Assembly (NCBI RefSeq): GCF_900090325.1
Contig: NZ_FMHW01000002.1
Location: forward strand, 4,651,001-4,715,000
Direction: 5' to 3'
DNA: 64,000 bases
Source: Micromonospora pallida
Lineage (GTDB): Bacteria; Actinomycetota; Actinomycetes; Mycobacteriales; Micromonosporaceae
Part shown: piece after piece, positions 17,249-25,335 of the stretch
Position numbering within the stretch: position 1 is the first letter of the stretch
How the letters are laid out: each line of letters starts with the position of its first letter
Made by a program: the position numbers and the translations under genes
The notes under the pieces: model-generated
Databases searched by the model: none
Seen by the model: the letters and a program-made list of their open reading frames with translations, nothing else
Told to the model about the DNA's origin: nothing

Positions 17249-17302
17249 GCAGGGGTCCCCTGCTCCGCAAAAAGCGGTAACAGGGGACCCCTGCTACCAC
17301 CC
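17249..17302. repeat. dispersed palindromic element, copy 2
   Basis: GCAGGGGTCCCCTGC, then a CCGC-aaaaa-GCGG hairpin, then AGGGGACCCCTGC and TACCACC. It has the same organisation as the copies at 935 and 33594. It lies between the convergent dacB and a small hypothetical gene and may work as a bidirectional terminator. Confidence 0.85.
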
Positions 17303-17321
17303 CACCCGGCCCGACCGGTTG

Positions 17322-17636
17322 TCAGGCGACCGGCGGTGGGGCGGCGGGGTCGCCCCGCGCGATCAGGGCGTCGATGTCGGCCGGACGCAGGCCGCGCAGC
17401 GCCAGCACCCGGCGTCCCCACCGATGCAGGCGACACGGGTGCGGGCTGGCGTCGTTGCGGCACACCGTCCCCCCGGACCACCGGCGCGGCGCGTGCACCA
17501 CCACCGCCCGGACCGCGAACTGCGCGTCCTCGCCAGTGACGTACGGCGGGAGCGGAATCTCCTGGAGCACCTCCCCGGACGGCTCGCCACCGGCACGTGG
17601 CGCGGCAGGCCGGACAATACGGGTACCCGTGCTCAT
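17322..17636 (-). CDS. small conserved-looking hypothetical protein
   Basis: 104 residues, not recognised. The C-terminal half has CRNDASPHPCRLHRWGRRVL, with two Cys and two His that could bind a metal, then a helical LRPADIDALIARGDP tail. No signal peptide or membrane segment. The start at 17636 (ATG, MSTGTRIVRP) has GGGAGG 8 bases upstream, which decides against the longer frame to 17669. Codon usage is GC3-rich like its neighbours, so I take it as real. Confidence 0.65.
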   Translation of the reverse strand: MSTGTRIVRPAAPRAGGEPSGEVLQEIPLPPYVTGEDAQFAVRAVVVHAPRRWSGGTVCRNDASPHPCRLHRWGRRVLALRGLRPADIDALIARGDPAAPPPVA

Positions 17637-17747
17637 CAGCGATGCCTCCCTGAATCGTCGAATCTCCACAACGGAAAGTTACGATCCGGTCGACGCACCG
17701 CGACGGACAAACTGTCCCGATCCGGGTGCCACCCGCGCGCCCGGCCG

Positions 17748-18197
17748 TCAGTGACGGCGCTGGCTACGCAGCCCCCGCCCGGGGTGCCAGCTCTCGATCA
17801 CCAGGTGGTCGGCCGGCTGTCCCACCCGGGTCAGCACCGCCTCGGTCAACTCGATCCGGAACCGGTGCGAACCGTCCTCCGGCGCCGGCAGTTCGTGGGC
17901 GATCCCGGCGATCTTCGCGTCCCCGCCCCAGGAGGACGGGTCGTCCTCGGGGGTGTCCTCGGTCGGGCAGTGCAGCGCGACCCGGGGATCGCGGCGCAGG
18001 TCGAGTGCCTTGAGCGCGCCGGGCATGCCGCCCAGGCGCAGGTCCCCGTCCTCGAACTGGAACTCCGTACCGCTGATCCGGGGCGAGCCGTCCCGCCGCA
18101 GCGTCGCCATCGTGCCGTGCTTGCGGACCGCGAAGCGGGCCCGCACCCGCTCGGCGAAGTCCGGTTCCTCATCGACCAGATCCGACCACCATGCCAT
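17748..18197 (-). CDS. PPOX-class pyridoxamine 5'-phosphate oxidase family protein
   Basis: A 149-residue split-barrel flavin-binding protein: RFAVRKHGTMATLRRDGSPRISG is the first barrel hairpin (FMN or F420 phosphate contacts) and RRDPRVALHC the second conserved segment. Such proteins reduce or oxidise small molecules with FMN or F420; the substrate is unknown. The start is placed at ATG 18197 (MAWWSDLVDEEPDF), though the ribosome site there is weak and a longer frame to 18293 exists without family support. Another member of this superfamily is at 21107. Confidence 0.8.
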   Translation of the reverse strand: MAWWSDLVDEEPDFAERVRARFAVRKHGTMATLRRDGSPRISGTEFQFEDGDLRLGGMPGALKALDLRRDPRVALHCPTEDTPEDDPSSWGGDAKIAGIAHELPAPEDGSHRFRIELTEAVLTRVGQPADHLVIESWHPGRGLRSQRRH

Positions 18198-18309
18198 GTC
18201 GACGAGGATGGCAGCCCAGCCTGACATCCTGTGGCAGCTTTCCCGACGCGTTCCGCTGAAAGCCATGGCGCGGCCACACCAGCCAGCGGGCATCCCCGGC
18301 CCGCGCCGG

Positions 18310-18903
18310 TCAGCGGATCTCGAAGCCCAGCGTCCGGGCCAGCACCATCGCCTGGTCCGGTTCGATGATCGCGCCGGCCCGCTGGACCGCCGTCGGGTCC
18401 AGCGCGCTCAGGTCGCTGCCCCGCAGGTCACACCGGTCGAGGCGGGCGCCGGTGAAGTGCCCGCCGGAGAGGTCCGCGTTGGTCAGGACCGCGCCGGTCA
18501 GGTCGGCGCCGCTGAGGTCCACCTCCCGCATCCGTACGCCGGTCAGGCGCGCGCCGCGCAGGTCGGCCTTGTGCAGGGCGACGAACGACCAGTCCCCGCC
18601 CTCGACCCGCAACGGACGCAGCTCGCACTCGGCGAAGCTGCTGCCGACCAGCTTGCAGCCGGTGAACTCCGTATCGAACAGGACGCACCGGGTGAAGACA
18701 CACCGGGTGAACGCCGAGTCGACGTGCCGGGAGGCGTTGAAGCGTACGCCGCCGAAGGAACACTCGGTGAACACCGCGCCCCGGGTGGTCGCCTCGGTCA
18801 GGTCGATCTCCTGGAACGAGCAGCGCACGAAGTGCCGGTCGACGATCTCCTCGCCGTACCAGTCCTCGTGGCGAAAGCTCGCGTCCTCGGTCAGCTCCAG
18901 CAC
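18310..18903 (-). CDS. [18 protein letters not shown] protein
   Basis: 197 residues built of A(D/N)LxX pentapeptides forming a right-handed quadrilateral beta helix: ADLRGARLTGV, VDLSGADLTGAVLTNADLS and ARLDRCDLRGSDLSAL. The N-terminal half has more degenerate, Cys- and Phe-rich repeats (FTECSFGG, FTRCVFTRCVLF). Some members (Qnr, MfpA) mimic DNA and shield gyrase from quinolones; whether this one does cannot be told from sequence. Start is GTG 18903, 61 bp from the divergent serine hydrolase start; the longer upstream frame runs antisense into that gene. Confidence 0.85.
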   Translation of the reverse strand: MLELTEDASFRHEDWYGEEIVDRHFVRCSFQEIDLTEATTRGAVFTECSFGGVRFNASRHVDSAFTRCVFTRCVLFDTEFTGCKLVGSSFAECELRPLRVEGGDWSFVALHKADLRGARLTGVRMREVDLSGADLTGAVLTNADLSGGHFTGARLDRCDLRGSDLSALDPTAVQRAGAIIEPDQAMVLARTLGFEIR

Positions 18904-18964
18904 GACGCCGAGCCTAGTAGCACCCCTTCCGGGGAACCCGTACCAGCTAGTAGGTTCGTTTGTC

Positions 18965-20197
18965 GTGGACGTGGCACGGAACATCGACCCGGACGAGATC
19001 GGCTTCGACCCGGCCCGGCTGGCCCGGATCGACGGGCACTTCCGCCGGTACGTCGACGCGGGGCAGCTCGCCGGCTGGCAGATCGTGGTGACCCGGCGCG
19101 GGCAGATCGCGCACTCCTCGACATACGGGCTGCGCGACGCGGAGGCCGGCGCTCCGGTGACCCCGGACACGCTCTGGCGGATCTACTCGATGACCAAGCC
19201 GGTCACCTCGGTCGCCGCGATGATGCTCTGGGAGGAGGGCCACTTCGAGCTGACCGACGAGATCAGCCGGTGGCTGCCCGAGTTCGCCGACGTCCGCGTC
19301 TACCACAAGGGGTCGGCGCTCAAGCCGTACACGGTGCCGGCGATCGAGCCGATCCGGGTCTGGCACCTGCTCACCCACACCGCCGGTCTGACGTACGGCT
19401 TCATGCAGACCTCGGTGGTCGACTACCTCTACCGGGCGGCCGGCTACGACCTGCACTGGCCGACCGGGATGGACCTGGCCGCCGCGTCGGTCGCCCTGGC
19501 CGAACTGCCACTGCTCTTCCAGCCGGGCAGCGCGTGGGGCTACTCGGTCGCCACCGACGTGCTCGGCCGGCTGGTCGAGGTGGTCTCCGGGCAGCGCCTC
19601 GACGACTTCTTCGCCGACCGGATCCTGCGTCCGCTCGGCATGACCGACACGCACTGGTGGGTGGACGGCGACCACGCCGAGCGACTCGGCGCGCTCTACG
19701 TGCCCGACCCGCGCACCGGCCGGATCCTGCGGCACGACCAGTTCGGCGCGCTCGCCCGACAGAAGCCCACCCTGCTCGCCGGCGGCAGCGGCCTGATCTC
19801 CAGCGCGTACGACTACCACCGCTTCACCCAGATGCTGTTGCGCGGCGGCGAGCTGGACGGGACGCGCCTGCTCGGTCCGCGCACAGTGCGCTTCATGGCC
19901 CGCAACCACCTGCCCGGCGGGCAGGACCTGGCGGCCCTGTCCACCGGCGGCTTCGCCGAGTCGATCTTCGACGGGGTCGGCTTCGGCCTCGGCTTCGCGG
20001 TGATCCAGGACCCGGTCCCGGGGCGGGTGCCGAGCAGCGTCGGCGAGTACTACTGGGGCGGAGTGGCCAGCACCGCCTTCTGGGTGGACCCGGCCGAGGA
20101 GGTCACCGCGCTGCTGTTCACTCAGCTCATGCCGTCGAGCACCTACCCGCTGCGGTCCCAGTTGCGCCAACTCGTCTACTCCGCCCTGGTCGACTGA
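18965..20197 (+). CDS. serine hydrolase (beta-lactamase/EstB-type esterase)
   Basis: A 410-residue class C beta-lactamase-fold enzyme. The nucleophile motif is SMTK (SxxK), the Tyr motif is GYSVATDVLG where class C enzymes have YxN, and the third motif is WGG (in YYWGGVAST) instead of KTG. This WGG/YSV pattern is that of EstB-like esterases, so ester hydrolysis is more likely than antibiotic resistance. No signal peptide, so probably cytosolic. Start GTG 18965 (a second GTG at 18971 is equally in frame) follows TAGTAGGTT by only a few bases, consistent with a leaderless transcript. Its 3' end lies in a 26-bp tandem repeat. Confidence 0.87.
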   Translation: MDVARNIDPDEIGFDPARLARIDGHFRRYVDAGQLAGWQIVVTRRGQIAHSSTYGLRDAEAGAPVTPDTLWRIYSMTKPVTSVAAMMLWEEGHFELTDEISRWLPEFADVRVYHKGSALKPYTVPAIEPIRVWHLLTHTAGLTYGFMQTSVVDYLYRAAGYDLHWPTGMDLAAASVALAELPLLFQPGSAWGYSVATDVLGRLVEVVSGQRLDDFFADRILRPLGMTDTHWWVDGDHAERLGALYVPDPRTGRILRHDQFGALARQKPTLLAGGSGLISSAYDYHRFTQMLLRGGELDGTRLLGPRTVRFMARNHLPGGQDLAALSTGGFAESIFDGVGFGLGFAVIQDPVPGRVPSSVGEYYWGGVASTAFWVDPAEEVTALLFTQLMPSSTYPLRSQLRQLVYSALVD

Positions 20198-20256
20198 AGT
20201 CGGCATCCACCCTGGTCGACTCAAGTCGGCATCCACCCTGGTCGACTGAAGTCGGG
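20185..20256. repeat. 26-bp tandem repeat covering a stop codon
   Basis: CCTGGTCGACTGAAGTCGGC (first 20 bases of the unit) starts at 20185, 20211 and 20237, for about 2.8 copies. The first copy contains the stop codon of the serine hydrolase; the second differs by one base (TGA to TCA). Confidence 0.88.
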
Positions 20257-20370
20257 ACAGGCCAGACCGGGCCGGGCAGCGGCTGCGGGCCGGGATCGGC
20301 GTTCCGCCGCCTGGGCACCGGATCGCTCCCTAGCCTGGAGGCGGACCAGTCCGTCGGCCGGGAGGCGGTC

Positions 20371-21012
20371 ATGAGCAACATCGTCGTGTTCGGTGCCGGG
20401 GGCACCGCGGGTTCCCGGGTCACCGCCGAGGCGTTCAACCGGGGACACCGGGTCACCGCCGCGGTACGGCGTCCGGAGGCCACCTCGTACCTGCCGGCGG
20501 GCGTACGGGTGGTCACCGGCGACGTCACCTCGGCGCGCAGCGTACGGGAACTCGCGCCGGAGGCGGACGTGCTGGTCGTCGCGGTCGGCGGCGGCGAGCG
20601 GACGCTCTGGGCGGACGCGGCCCGGACCCTGATGACCACCCTGCGTGGGTTGCCCGACCCGCCCCGGGTCATCCACCTGGGCGGCGGGGCGACCCTGCTC
20701 GCCCCGAACGGCACCCGGTTCCTGGACGCGCCGGACTTTCCCGAGCAGTACCGCGACCCGGCCCTGGGCCAGGCCGACGCGCTGGACTGCTACCGCGCCT
20801 CGACCGACGGCGTGCCCTGGACCTACGTCTCACCGCCGCCGCTGGAGTTCCATCCGGGCGAGCGCACCGGGCACTACCGCACCGGCGGCGACCATCCGGT
20901 CACCGACCCGCAGGGCCGCTCGGTGCTGTCGTACGAGGACCTGGCGGTGGCCGTGGTCGACGAGATCGAGAATCCCCGCCACCTGAACACCCGGTTCACC
21001 GTGGCCTACTGA
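20371..21012 (+). CDS. NAD(P)-binding SDR-like protein (NmrA/atypical SDR)
   Basis: 213 residues starting directly with a Rossmann fold, MSNIVVFGAGGTAGSRV (GxxGxxG), followed by AAVRRPEATSYLPAGVRVVTGDV and a later VPWTYVSPPPLEF. This matches the NAD(H)-binding atypical short-chain dehydrogenases often called NAD-dependent epimerase or NmrA-like. The catalytic YxxxK is not evident, so it may bind cofactor without classic SDR catalysis. The start has GGGAGG 5 bases upstream. It stands alone between the 26-bp repeat and a 19-bp repeat. Confidence 0.85.
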   Translation: MSNIVVFGAGGTAGSRVTAEAFNRGHRVTAAVRRPEATSYLPAGVRVVTGDVTSARSVRELAPEADVLVVAVGGGERTLWADAARTLMTTLRGLPDPPRVIHLGGGATLLAPNGTRFLDAPDFPEQYRDPALGQADALDCYRASTDGVPWTYVSPPPLEFHPGERTGHYRTGGDHPVTDPQGRSVLSYEDLAVAVVDEIENPRHLNTRFTVAY

Positions 21013-21068
21013 CCCACGCCGGACGCCCTGTCCCACGCCGAACGCACTGGCCCGCGCCGGACACGCCG
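21012..21068. repeat. 19-bp imperfect tandem repeat after a stop codon
   Basis: Three 19-base units (ACCCACGCCGGACGCCCTG, TCCCACGCCGAACGCACTG, GCCCGCGCCGGACACGCCG) begin at the last base of the upstream gene's stop codon. Confidence 0.75.
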
Positions 21069-21106
21069 GCGGTCGGCGCACCGCGGGCCGAGAGCCCGCC
21101 GCCGGG

Positions 21107-21571
21107 TCAGTCGGCCAGCCGGGCCGGGAAGCCACCGGTCGCGAGCGGGCCCCAACTGTCGATGGTGACCCGGATCAGCGACTTGCCCTGCTGAAGCATC
21201 GCCTGCCGGTACTCGTCCCAGTCCGGGTGCTCCCCGGAGATGCACCGGAAGTACTCCACCAGCGGTTCCAGCGCCGCCGGCAGGTCGAGCACCTCGGCGG
21301 TGCCGTCGACCTGCACCCACGGTCCGTTCCAGTCGTCGGAGAGCACGCAGGCGGAGACGCGCGGGTCGCGGCGGACGTTGCGCACCTTGGCCCGCTCCGG
21401 GTAGGTCGAGATGACCAGTCGGCCCGCCGTGTCGACGCCGCAGGTCACCGGGGAGGACTGCGGCCGGCCGTCGGCCCGCGTGGTAATCAGCACGGCGCGG
21501 TGCCGTGGGGTGAGGAAGTCGACCAGAGCCGCCCGGTCGACCTGGGTGTTCGTCGCGATGCTGCGTGCCAT
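21107..21571 (-). CDS. PPOX-class F420-dependent oxidoreductase-like protein
   Basis: 154 residues. HRAVLITTRADGRPQSSPV is the first split-barrel hairpin, STYPERAKVRNVRRDPRVSA the second conserved block with the phosphate-binding Lys/Arg, and WVQVDGTAEVLDLP the third strand. This pattern is that of TIGR03618-type F420H2-dependent reductases of actinobacteria. It is convergent with the SDR gene and 21 bp downstream of the caspase-like gene, with which it may be cotranscribed. Confidence 0.87.
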   Translation of the reverse strand: MARSIATNTQVDRAALVDFLTPRHRAVLITTRADGRPQSSPVTCGVDTAGRLVISTYPERAKVRNVRRDPRVSACVLSDDWNGPWVQVDGTAEVLDLPAALEPLVEYFRCISGEHPDWDEYRQAMLQQGKSLIRVTIDSWGPLATGGFPARLAD

Positions 21572-21592
21572 CGCTCGTTTCTACCAGCCGCC

Positions 21593-22234
21593 TCACCGGG
21601 GGCGCTCGGCAACGCGCTCCCCGGTCGGCTGGGCGGGCACGCGGGGGCGGGCGGCCGGCCGCCACTCCCGGCCGTTGGCGTAGATCACCCGGAAGCCCAG
21701 GTACGACGCGAGCGGCGCCCAGTGTGCCGACCCCATGCGCAGCTCGGCGGCGTTGTGCCGGCGACCATTGGCGAGCACGTCGAGCAGCACGGTCTCGAAC
21801 GCGGCCGACTCGACCCAGTCGACCTCGCGGGTGAACCCGCAGACCAGCGCCGCCCCGGTGACCGACAGGAACTCCCGCAGCACCGGTGTGGAGGCGCGCA
21901 GCACCGAGCAACTGCCGAAGTAGAGCCGCTTGCCGGTGCACCGACCGGCCATCCGCTCCGCGACGTCGGTCAGCTCGACCGAGTGCCAGTCGGTGAGGCA
22001 GAGCCGGCTCGGCTCACCGTGCATGGCGAAGAAGCCGACCCGGTAGTCGGCGTACTGCTTGAGCAGCCAGCGGTCGAGGAAGTAGTTCAGCTCGTCAGGC
22101 GTGGCGGCGTCCTTGTGGATGAACCGGATCCGGCCGAGCCGCTCCAGCAGCTCGAGCGTCGGCAGCACCGAGCCACGTTCGTACAGGTCACGGTGCCACT
22201 GGCCCTCCAGGCAGAAGATCCCCCCGCGCGCCAT
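21593..22234 (-). CDS. hypothetical protein with a caspase-like His/Cys pattern (DUF6642-like)
   Basis: 213 residues, start decided by AGGAGG 5 bases upstream of ATG 22234. I recall this family as DUF6642, without certainty. A hydrophobic strand leads into a His-Gly (YRVGFFAMHGEP, His 72) and a second strand into GSCS (KRLYFGSCSVL, Cys 109). A strand-HG plus strand-C layout with ~35 residues between is the dyad pattern of clan CD peptidases (caspase, CHAT, gingipain). N-terminal IFCLEGQWHRDL and a C-terminal SAHWAPLASYLGFRVIY are other conserved-looking blocks. No partner genes of the usual CHAT type are adjacent. The protease reading is my inference. Confidence 0.7.
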   Translation of the reverse strand: MARGGIFCLEGQWHRDLYERGSVLPTLELLERLGRIRFIHKDAATPDELNYFLDRWLLKQYADYRVGFFAMHGEPSRLCLTDWHSVELTDVAERMAGRCTGKRLYFGSCSVLRASTPVLREFLSVTGAALVCGFTREVDWVESAAFETVLLDVLANGRRHNAAELRMGSAHWAPLASYLGFRVIYANGREWRPAARPRVPAQPTGERVAERPR

Positions 22235-22356
22235 GCCACCTCCTGCGTCACCCGCTCCGTGACGTTACCGCCGCCGGGGCGGAACCGCCGCACCCGGCTC
22301 GGGATGCGGGACCAAGCGGACCGTCGGGCCATCCCACCGGTGGCGGCTCGCCCGCT

Positions 22357-23040
22357 TCAGACCAGGTCGGCGTCGTGCACGAGCAGGGCCACCTGGACCC
22401 GGTTGTTCAGCTCCAGCTTCGTCAGCAGCCGGGAGACGTACGCCTTCACCGTCGCCACGCTCATGAACAACTCGGCGGAGATCTCCGCGTTGGTGCGTCC
22501 CCGGCCGAGCGCCACGGCCACCTCCCGTTCCCGCTGGCTCAGCCCGGCGAGCAGCCGCAGCGCCCGGTCCCGGCGCGGGTCCGGCCGGGTCTCGGCCGGC
22601 GTGGCGGCGGTGACGTGCGCGATCAACTGTCGGGTGACGGTCGGCGAGAGGGTCGCCTCGCCCGCCGCCACCCGGCGCACCGCCTGCACGATCTCGGCCG
22701 GCGGGGTGTCCTTGAGCAGGAATCCGCCCGCCCCGGCGCGCAGCGCCCGCAGCACCTGGTCGTCCGCGTCGAAGGTGGTCAGCACCAGCACCTCCGGCGG
22801 GTCCGGCAGCGCCCGAAGGGCCTCGGTGGCCGCCAGCCCGTCCACCCGGGGCATCCGGATGTCCATCAGCACGACGTCCGGGGCGTACGCCTCGACGGCG
22901 GCCGGCACCTCGCCGCCGTCCCCCGCCTCGCCGACCACCCGCAGGTCCGGCACCCCGCCGAGGATCATCGACAGCCCGGCCCGGACGAGCGGGTCGTCGT
23001 CGACGATGAGCACCCGTACCGGAGTCGGGTCGGCGGCCAT
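22357..23040 (-). CDS. NarL/LuxR-family response regulator
   Basis: 227 residues. The receiver domain has acidic DDD at the start (VLIVDDDPLVRAGL), phospho-acceptor Asp in VVLMDIRMP, Thr in VLVLTTF and Lys in FLLKDTPP. The C-terminal LuxR helix-turn-helix is LSQREREVAVALGRGRTNAEISAELFMSVATVKAYVSRLL in its expected place. The start is ATG 23040 (MAADPTP), 5 bases after the kinase stop, so it forms a pair with the sensor at 23046. Confidence 0.94.
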   Translation of the reverse strand: MAADPTPVRVLIVDDDPLVRAGLSMILGGVPDLRVVGEAGDGGEVPAAVEAYAPDVVLMDIRMPRVDGLAATEALRALPDPPEVLVLTTFDADDQVLRALRAGAGGFLLKDTPPAEIVQAVRRVAAGEATLSPTVTRQLIAHVTAATPAETRPDPRRDRALRLLAGLSQREREVAVALGRGRTNAEISAELFMSVATVKAYVSRLLTKLELNNRVQVALLVHDADLV

Positions 23041-23045
23041 GTCGC

Positions 23046-24302
23046 TCACGCCGGCCACGGCAGCCACGCGGCCAGTCGGAAGTCGCCGGACTCGTCGCGG
23101 CCGTGGGTCAGCCGGCCGCCGGCCAGGTGTACCCGCTCGGCGATCCCGACCAGGCCGGTCCCGGTGCCGGGGATCTCCGGGTGGGGGCGTTCCCCCACCG
23201 GCCAGCGGTTGCGGATCTCGACGTTCAGTCCCTCCCCGGGACCGCCGTCGAGACCGACCGCGACCACCGCGCCGGGGGCGTGCTTGCGGGCGTTGGTCAG
23301 CCCCTCCTGCACGATCCGGTACGCGCTGCGGCCCACCGCCGCCGGGACCGCCCCGGCCTGGTCGACCCGGTCGTGCAGGTCGACCCGGACCCCGGCGGTC
23401 CGGGACTCGTCGACCAGCGCCGGCACGTCGTCGAGGGTGGGCTGCGGGCGTTCCGGCGCGGCCGGTTCGACGGCGGCCGGCTCGGCGCGCAGCACCCCGA
23501 TGACCTCACGGAGGTCCTGGAGCGCGGCGTGCGCGCTGCTGCGGATCACCCCGGCGGCCCGGGCCACCTCCGCCGGCGGCGCGTCCGGGCGGAACTCCAG
23601 CGCCCCGGCGTGCAGGCTGAGCAGGGAGATCCGGTGGGCGAGCACGTCGTGCATCTCGCGGGCGATGCGGGTGCGCTCCACCTGTCGCGCCTGGGTGACC
23701 CGGAGTTGCTGCTCGGCCTCGGCGCGCTCGGCCCGCTCGCGCAGCGACACCACCAGTTGCCGGCGGGCCCGGACGAACATCCCCCAGGCGAGCACCAGCA
23801 GCGTGATCACCACGCCCCACACGACGGTCCCCCAGTACGACAGACTCGGGTCGGGCCGCAGGTAGCTGAAGACCAGGTTGGTCGCGAGGGTGGCCCCGGT
23901 GTAGGCCAGGGCGACGGCGGTACGGCGGTGCACCACCACCGTGAAGTAGACGATCGCCAAGGGCGCGGCGGAGGCCAGCGAGAACAGGGTCAACGGCAGG
24001 GTGGCCACCGCCAGGCCGACCGGCCAGCGGCGGCGTACCCAGAGCAGGGCGGTGGCGACCAGGCCGAGCACCGCGTCCGCCGCGACCATCCACGGGTACG
24101 GCGGCGGCATCGAGAACTCCGGGCTCGCCGATCGGGTGTCCGCCGTCGCCCACGCCACCCAGGCCAGGGAGATCAGGCAGCAGAGGATGTCCACCAGCCA
24201 GTCACGGGTGGTGCGCCGCTGCCGCCGGGCCACCCCGGTCGTGGGCGCCAGCGCCCCGGGCAGCAACCACGGGTGTTCGGGTACGACCGCCGTGCTGGAC
24301 AT
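23046..24302 (-). CDS. DesK/NarL-family sensor histidine kinase
   Basis: 418 residues. Five or so N-terminal membrane helices (WLVDILCCLISLAWVAWA, AADAVLGLVATALLWV, VVWGVVITLLVLAWGMFV) form the sensor without a large outer domain, as in kinases that sense membrane state or cell-envelope stress. The HisKA_3 motif is RIAREMHDVLAHRISLLS with the phospho-accepting His, and the ATP-binding domain has NARKHAPG (N box) and GTGTGLVGIAER (G box). It lies upstream of its response regulator and is divergent from the ABC exporter at 24436. Confidence 0.93.
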   Translation of the reverse strand: MSSTAVVPEHPWLLPGALAPTTGVARRQRRTTRDWLVDILCCLISLAWVAWATADTRSASPEFSMPPPYPWMVAADAVLGLVATALLWVRRRWPVGLAVATLPLTLFSLASAAPLAIVYFTVVVHRRTAVALAYTGATLATNLVFSYLRPDPSLSYWGTVVWGVVITLLVLAWGMFVRARRQLVVSLRERAERAEAEQQLRVTQARQVERTRIAREMHDVLAHRISLLSLHAGALEFRPDAPPAEVARAAGVIRSSAHAALQDLREVIGVLRAEPAAVEPAAPERPQPTLDDVPALVDESRTAGVRVDLHDRVDQAGAVPAAVGRSAYRIVQEGLTNARKHAPGAVVAVGLDGGPGEGLNVEIRNRWPVGERPHPEIPGTGTGLVGIAERVHLAGGRLTHGRDESGDFRLAAWLPWPA

Positions 24303-24338
24303 GGCCCCATGCTACGGAGCGTCACCGGCGCGGCGGCA

Positions 24339-24373
24339 GTCGACCAAAGTCGACACCTGGGCACCGACCAAGG
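24339..24373. promoter_or_regulatory. possible response-regulator site in the kinase/ABC divergent region
   Basis: GTCGAC-CAAA-GTCGAC (24339-24354) and two direct repeats CGACCAAAG (24341) and CGACCAAGG (24365), 24 bases apart, lie in the 133-bp space between the divergent kinase and ABC genes. Two similar half-sites about two helical turns apart fit binding by a NarL-type regulator. Confidence 0.4.
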
Positions 24374-24435
24374 TATGGGCGATGGTGGTCTCTCGGCCGC
24401 AGCGCCGGTCCGGGTGGCGCGGGCAGGCTCGTTCC

Positions 24436-25335
24436 ATGATCACGGTCGAGAACCTCACCAAGCGGTACGGCCCGCACGCCGCCGTGGACGACGTGTCGTT
24501 CCGCTGCGAGCCGGGGACGGTCACCGGCTTCCTCGGCCCGAACGGGGCCGGCAAGTCCACCACCATGCGGATGATCTGCGGTCTCACTCCGCCGACCTCG
24601 GGCAGCGCGACGGTCGACGGGGTGCCCTACCGGCGGCTGCCCAACCCGGGCCGGCGGATCGGCGTGCTGCTCGACGCCTCGGCGCAGCACGCCGGGCGTA
24701 CCGGGCGGGAGGCGCTGACCGTCGCGGCCGGCACCATGGGAGTTGACCCGCAGCGGGTCCCGACGATGCTGGAGCGGGTCGGGCTGGGCCCGGCCGCAGC
24801 GAAACGCCGGGTACGGGCGTACTCGCTGGGGATGCGGCAGCGGCTCGGCCTGGCGCACGCGCTGCTCGGCGACCCCCGGATCCTGATCCTCGACGAACCG
24901 GCCAACGGCCTGGACCCGGAGGGCATCTTCTGGATGCGCGGCCTGCTGCGCGACTTCGCCGACCGGGGCGGCACGGTGCTGCTCTCCTCGCACCTGTTGC
25001 GGGAGGTGGAGGCGGTGGCCGACCGGCTGGTGGTGATCGGCGGCGGCCGGATCGTCGCCCAGGGCGGCAAGGACGAGCTGCTGGCCGGGGCCGGCACCCT
25101 GGTCCGGGCCCGGGATCCGCAGGCCCTGCGGGGTGCCCTGGCCGCCGCCGGCCTCTCCGTGACCGGCAGCACCGACGGGGGGTTGCTGGTCCGAGCCGAG
25201 GCCGGGGCGGTCGGGCAGGCCGCCGCCGACGCCGGGGTCGCGCTGACCGAGCTGCGCCCGGCCGGCAGCGGCGGCCTCGAACAGCTCTTCCTCACCCTGA
25301 CCGCCACCGACTCGAACCAGGAGGTCGCCGCGTGA
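24436..25335 (+). CDS. ABC-2 type exporter ATP-binding protein
   Basis: 299 residues. Walker A GPNGAGKST, Q-loop region, signature YSLGMRQRLGLAHALLG, Walker B RILILDEP and switch SHLLREVEAVADR are all in place. The C-terminal ~90 residues are an extension common in DrrA/CcmA-type subunits. With the permease encoded next it forms a half-type exporter for a drug, lipid or peptide. Start ATG 24436 is the first Met before VENLTKRYGP. The permease start overlaps its stop (GTGA), so the two are translationally coupled. Expression is probably controlled by the divergent two-component system. Confidence 0.93.
   Translation: MITVENLTKRYGPHAAVDDVSFRCEPGTVTGFLGPNGAGKSTTMRMICGLTPPTSGSATVDGVPYRRLPNPGRRIGVLLDASAQHAGRTGREALTVAAGTMGVDPQRVPTMLERVGLGPAAAKRRVRAYSLGMRQRLGLAHALLGDPRILILDEPANGLDPEGIFWMRGLLRDFADRGGTVLLSSHLLREVEAVADRLVVIGGGRIVAQGGKDELLAGAGTLVRARDPQALRGALAAAGLSVTGSTDGGLLVRAEAGAVGQAAADAGVALTELRPAGSGGLEQLFLTLTATDSNQEVAA

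Noticed and set aside
17953..20197. Long plus-strand frames upstream of the serine hydrolase and SDR genes
   Set aside because: They run antisense through the PPOX and pentapeptide genes before joining real genes; the real starts are at 18965 and 20371.
18965..20197. Beta-lactamase resistance gene
   Set aside because: The third motif is WGG and the Tyr motif is not YxN, and there is no signal peptide; an EstB-like esterase is more likely.
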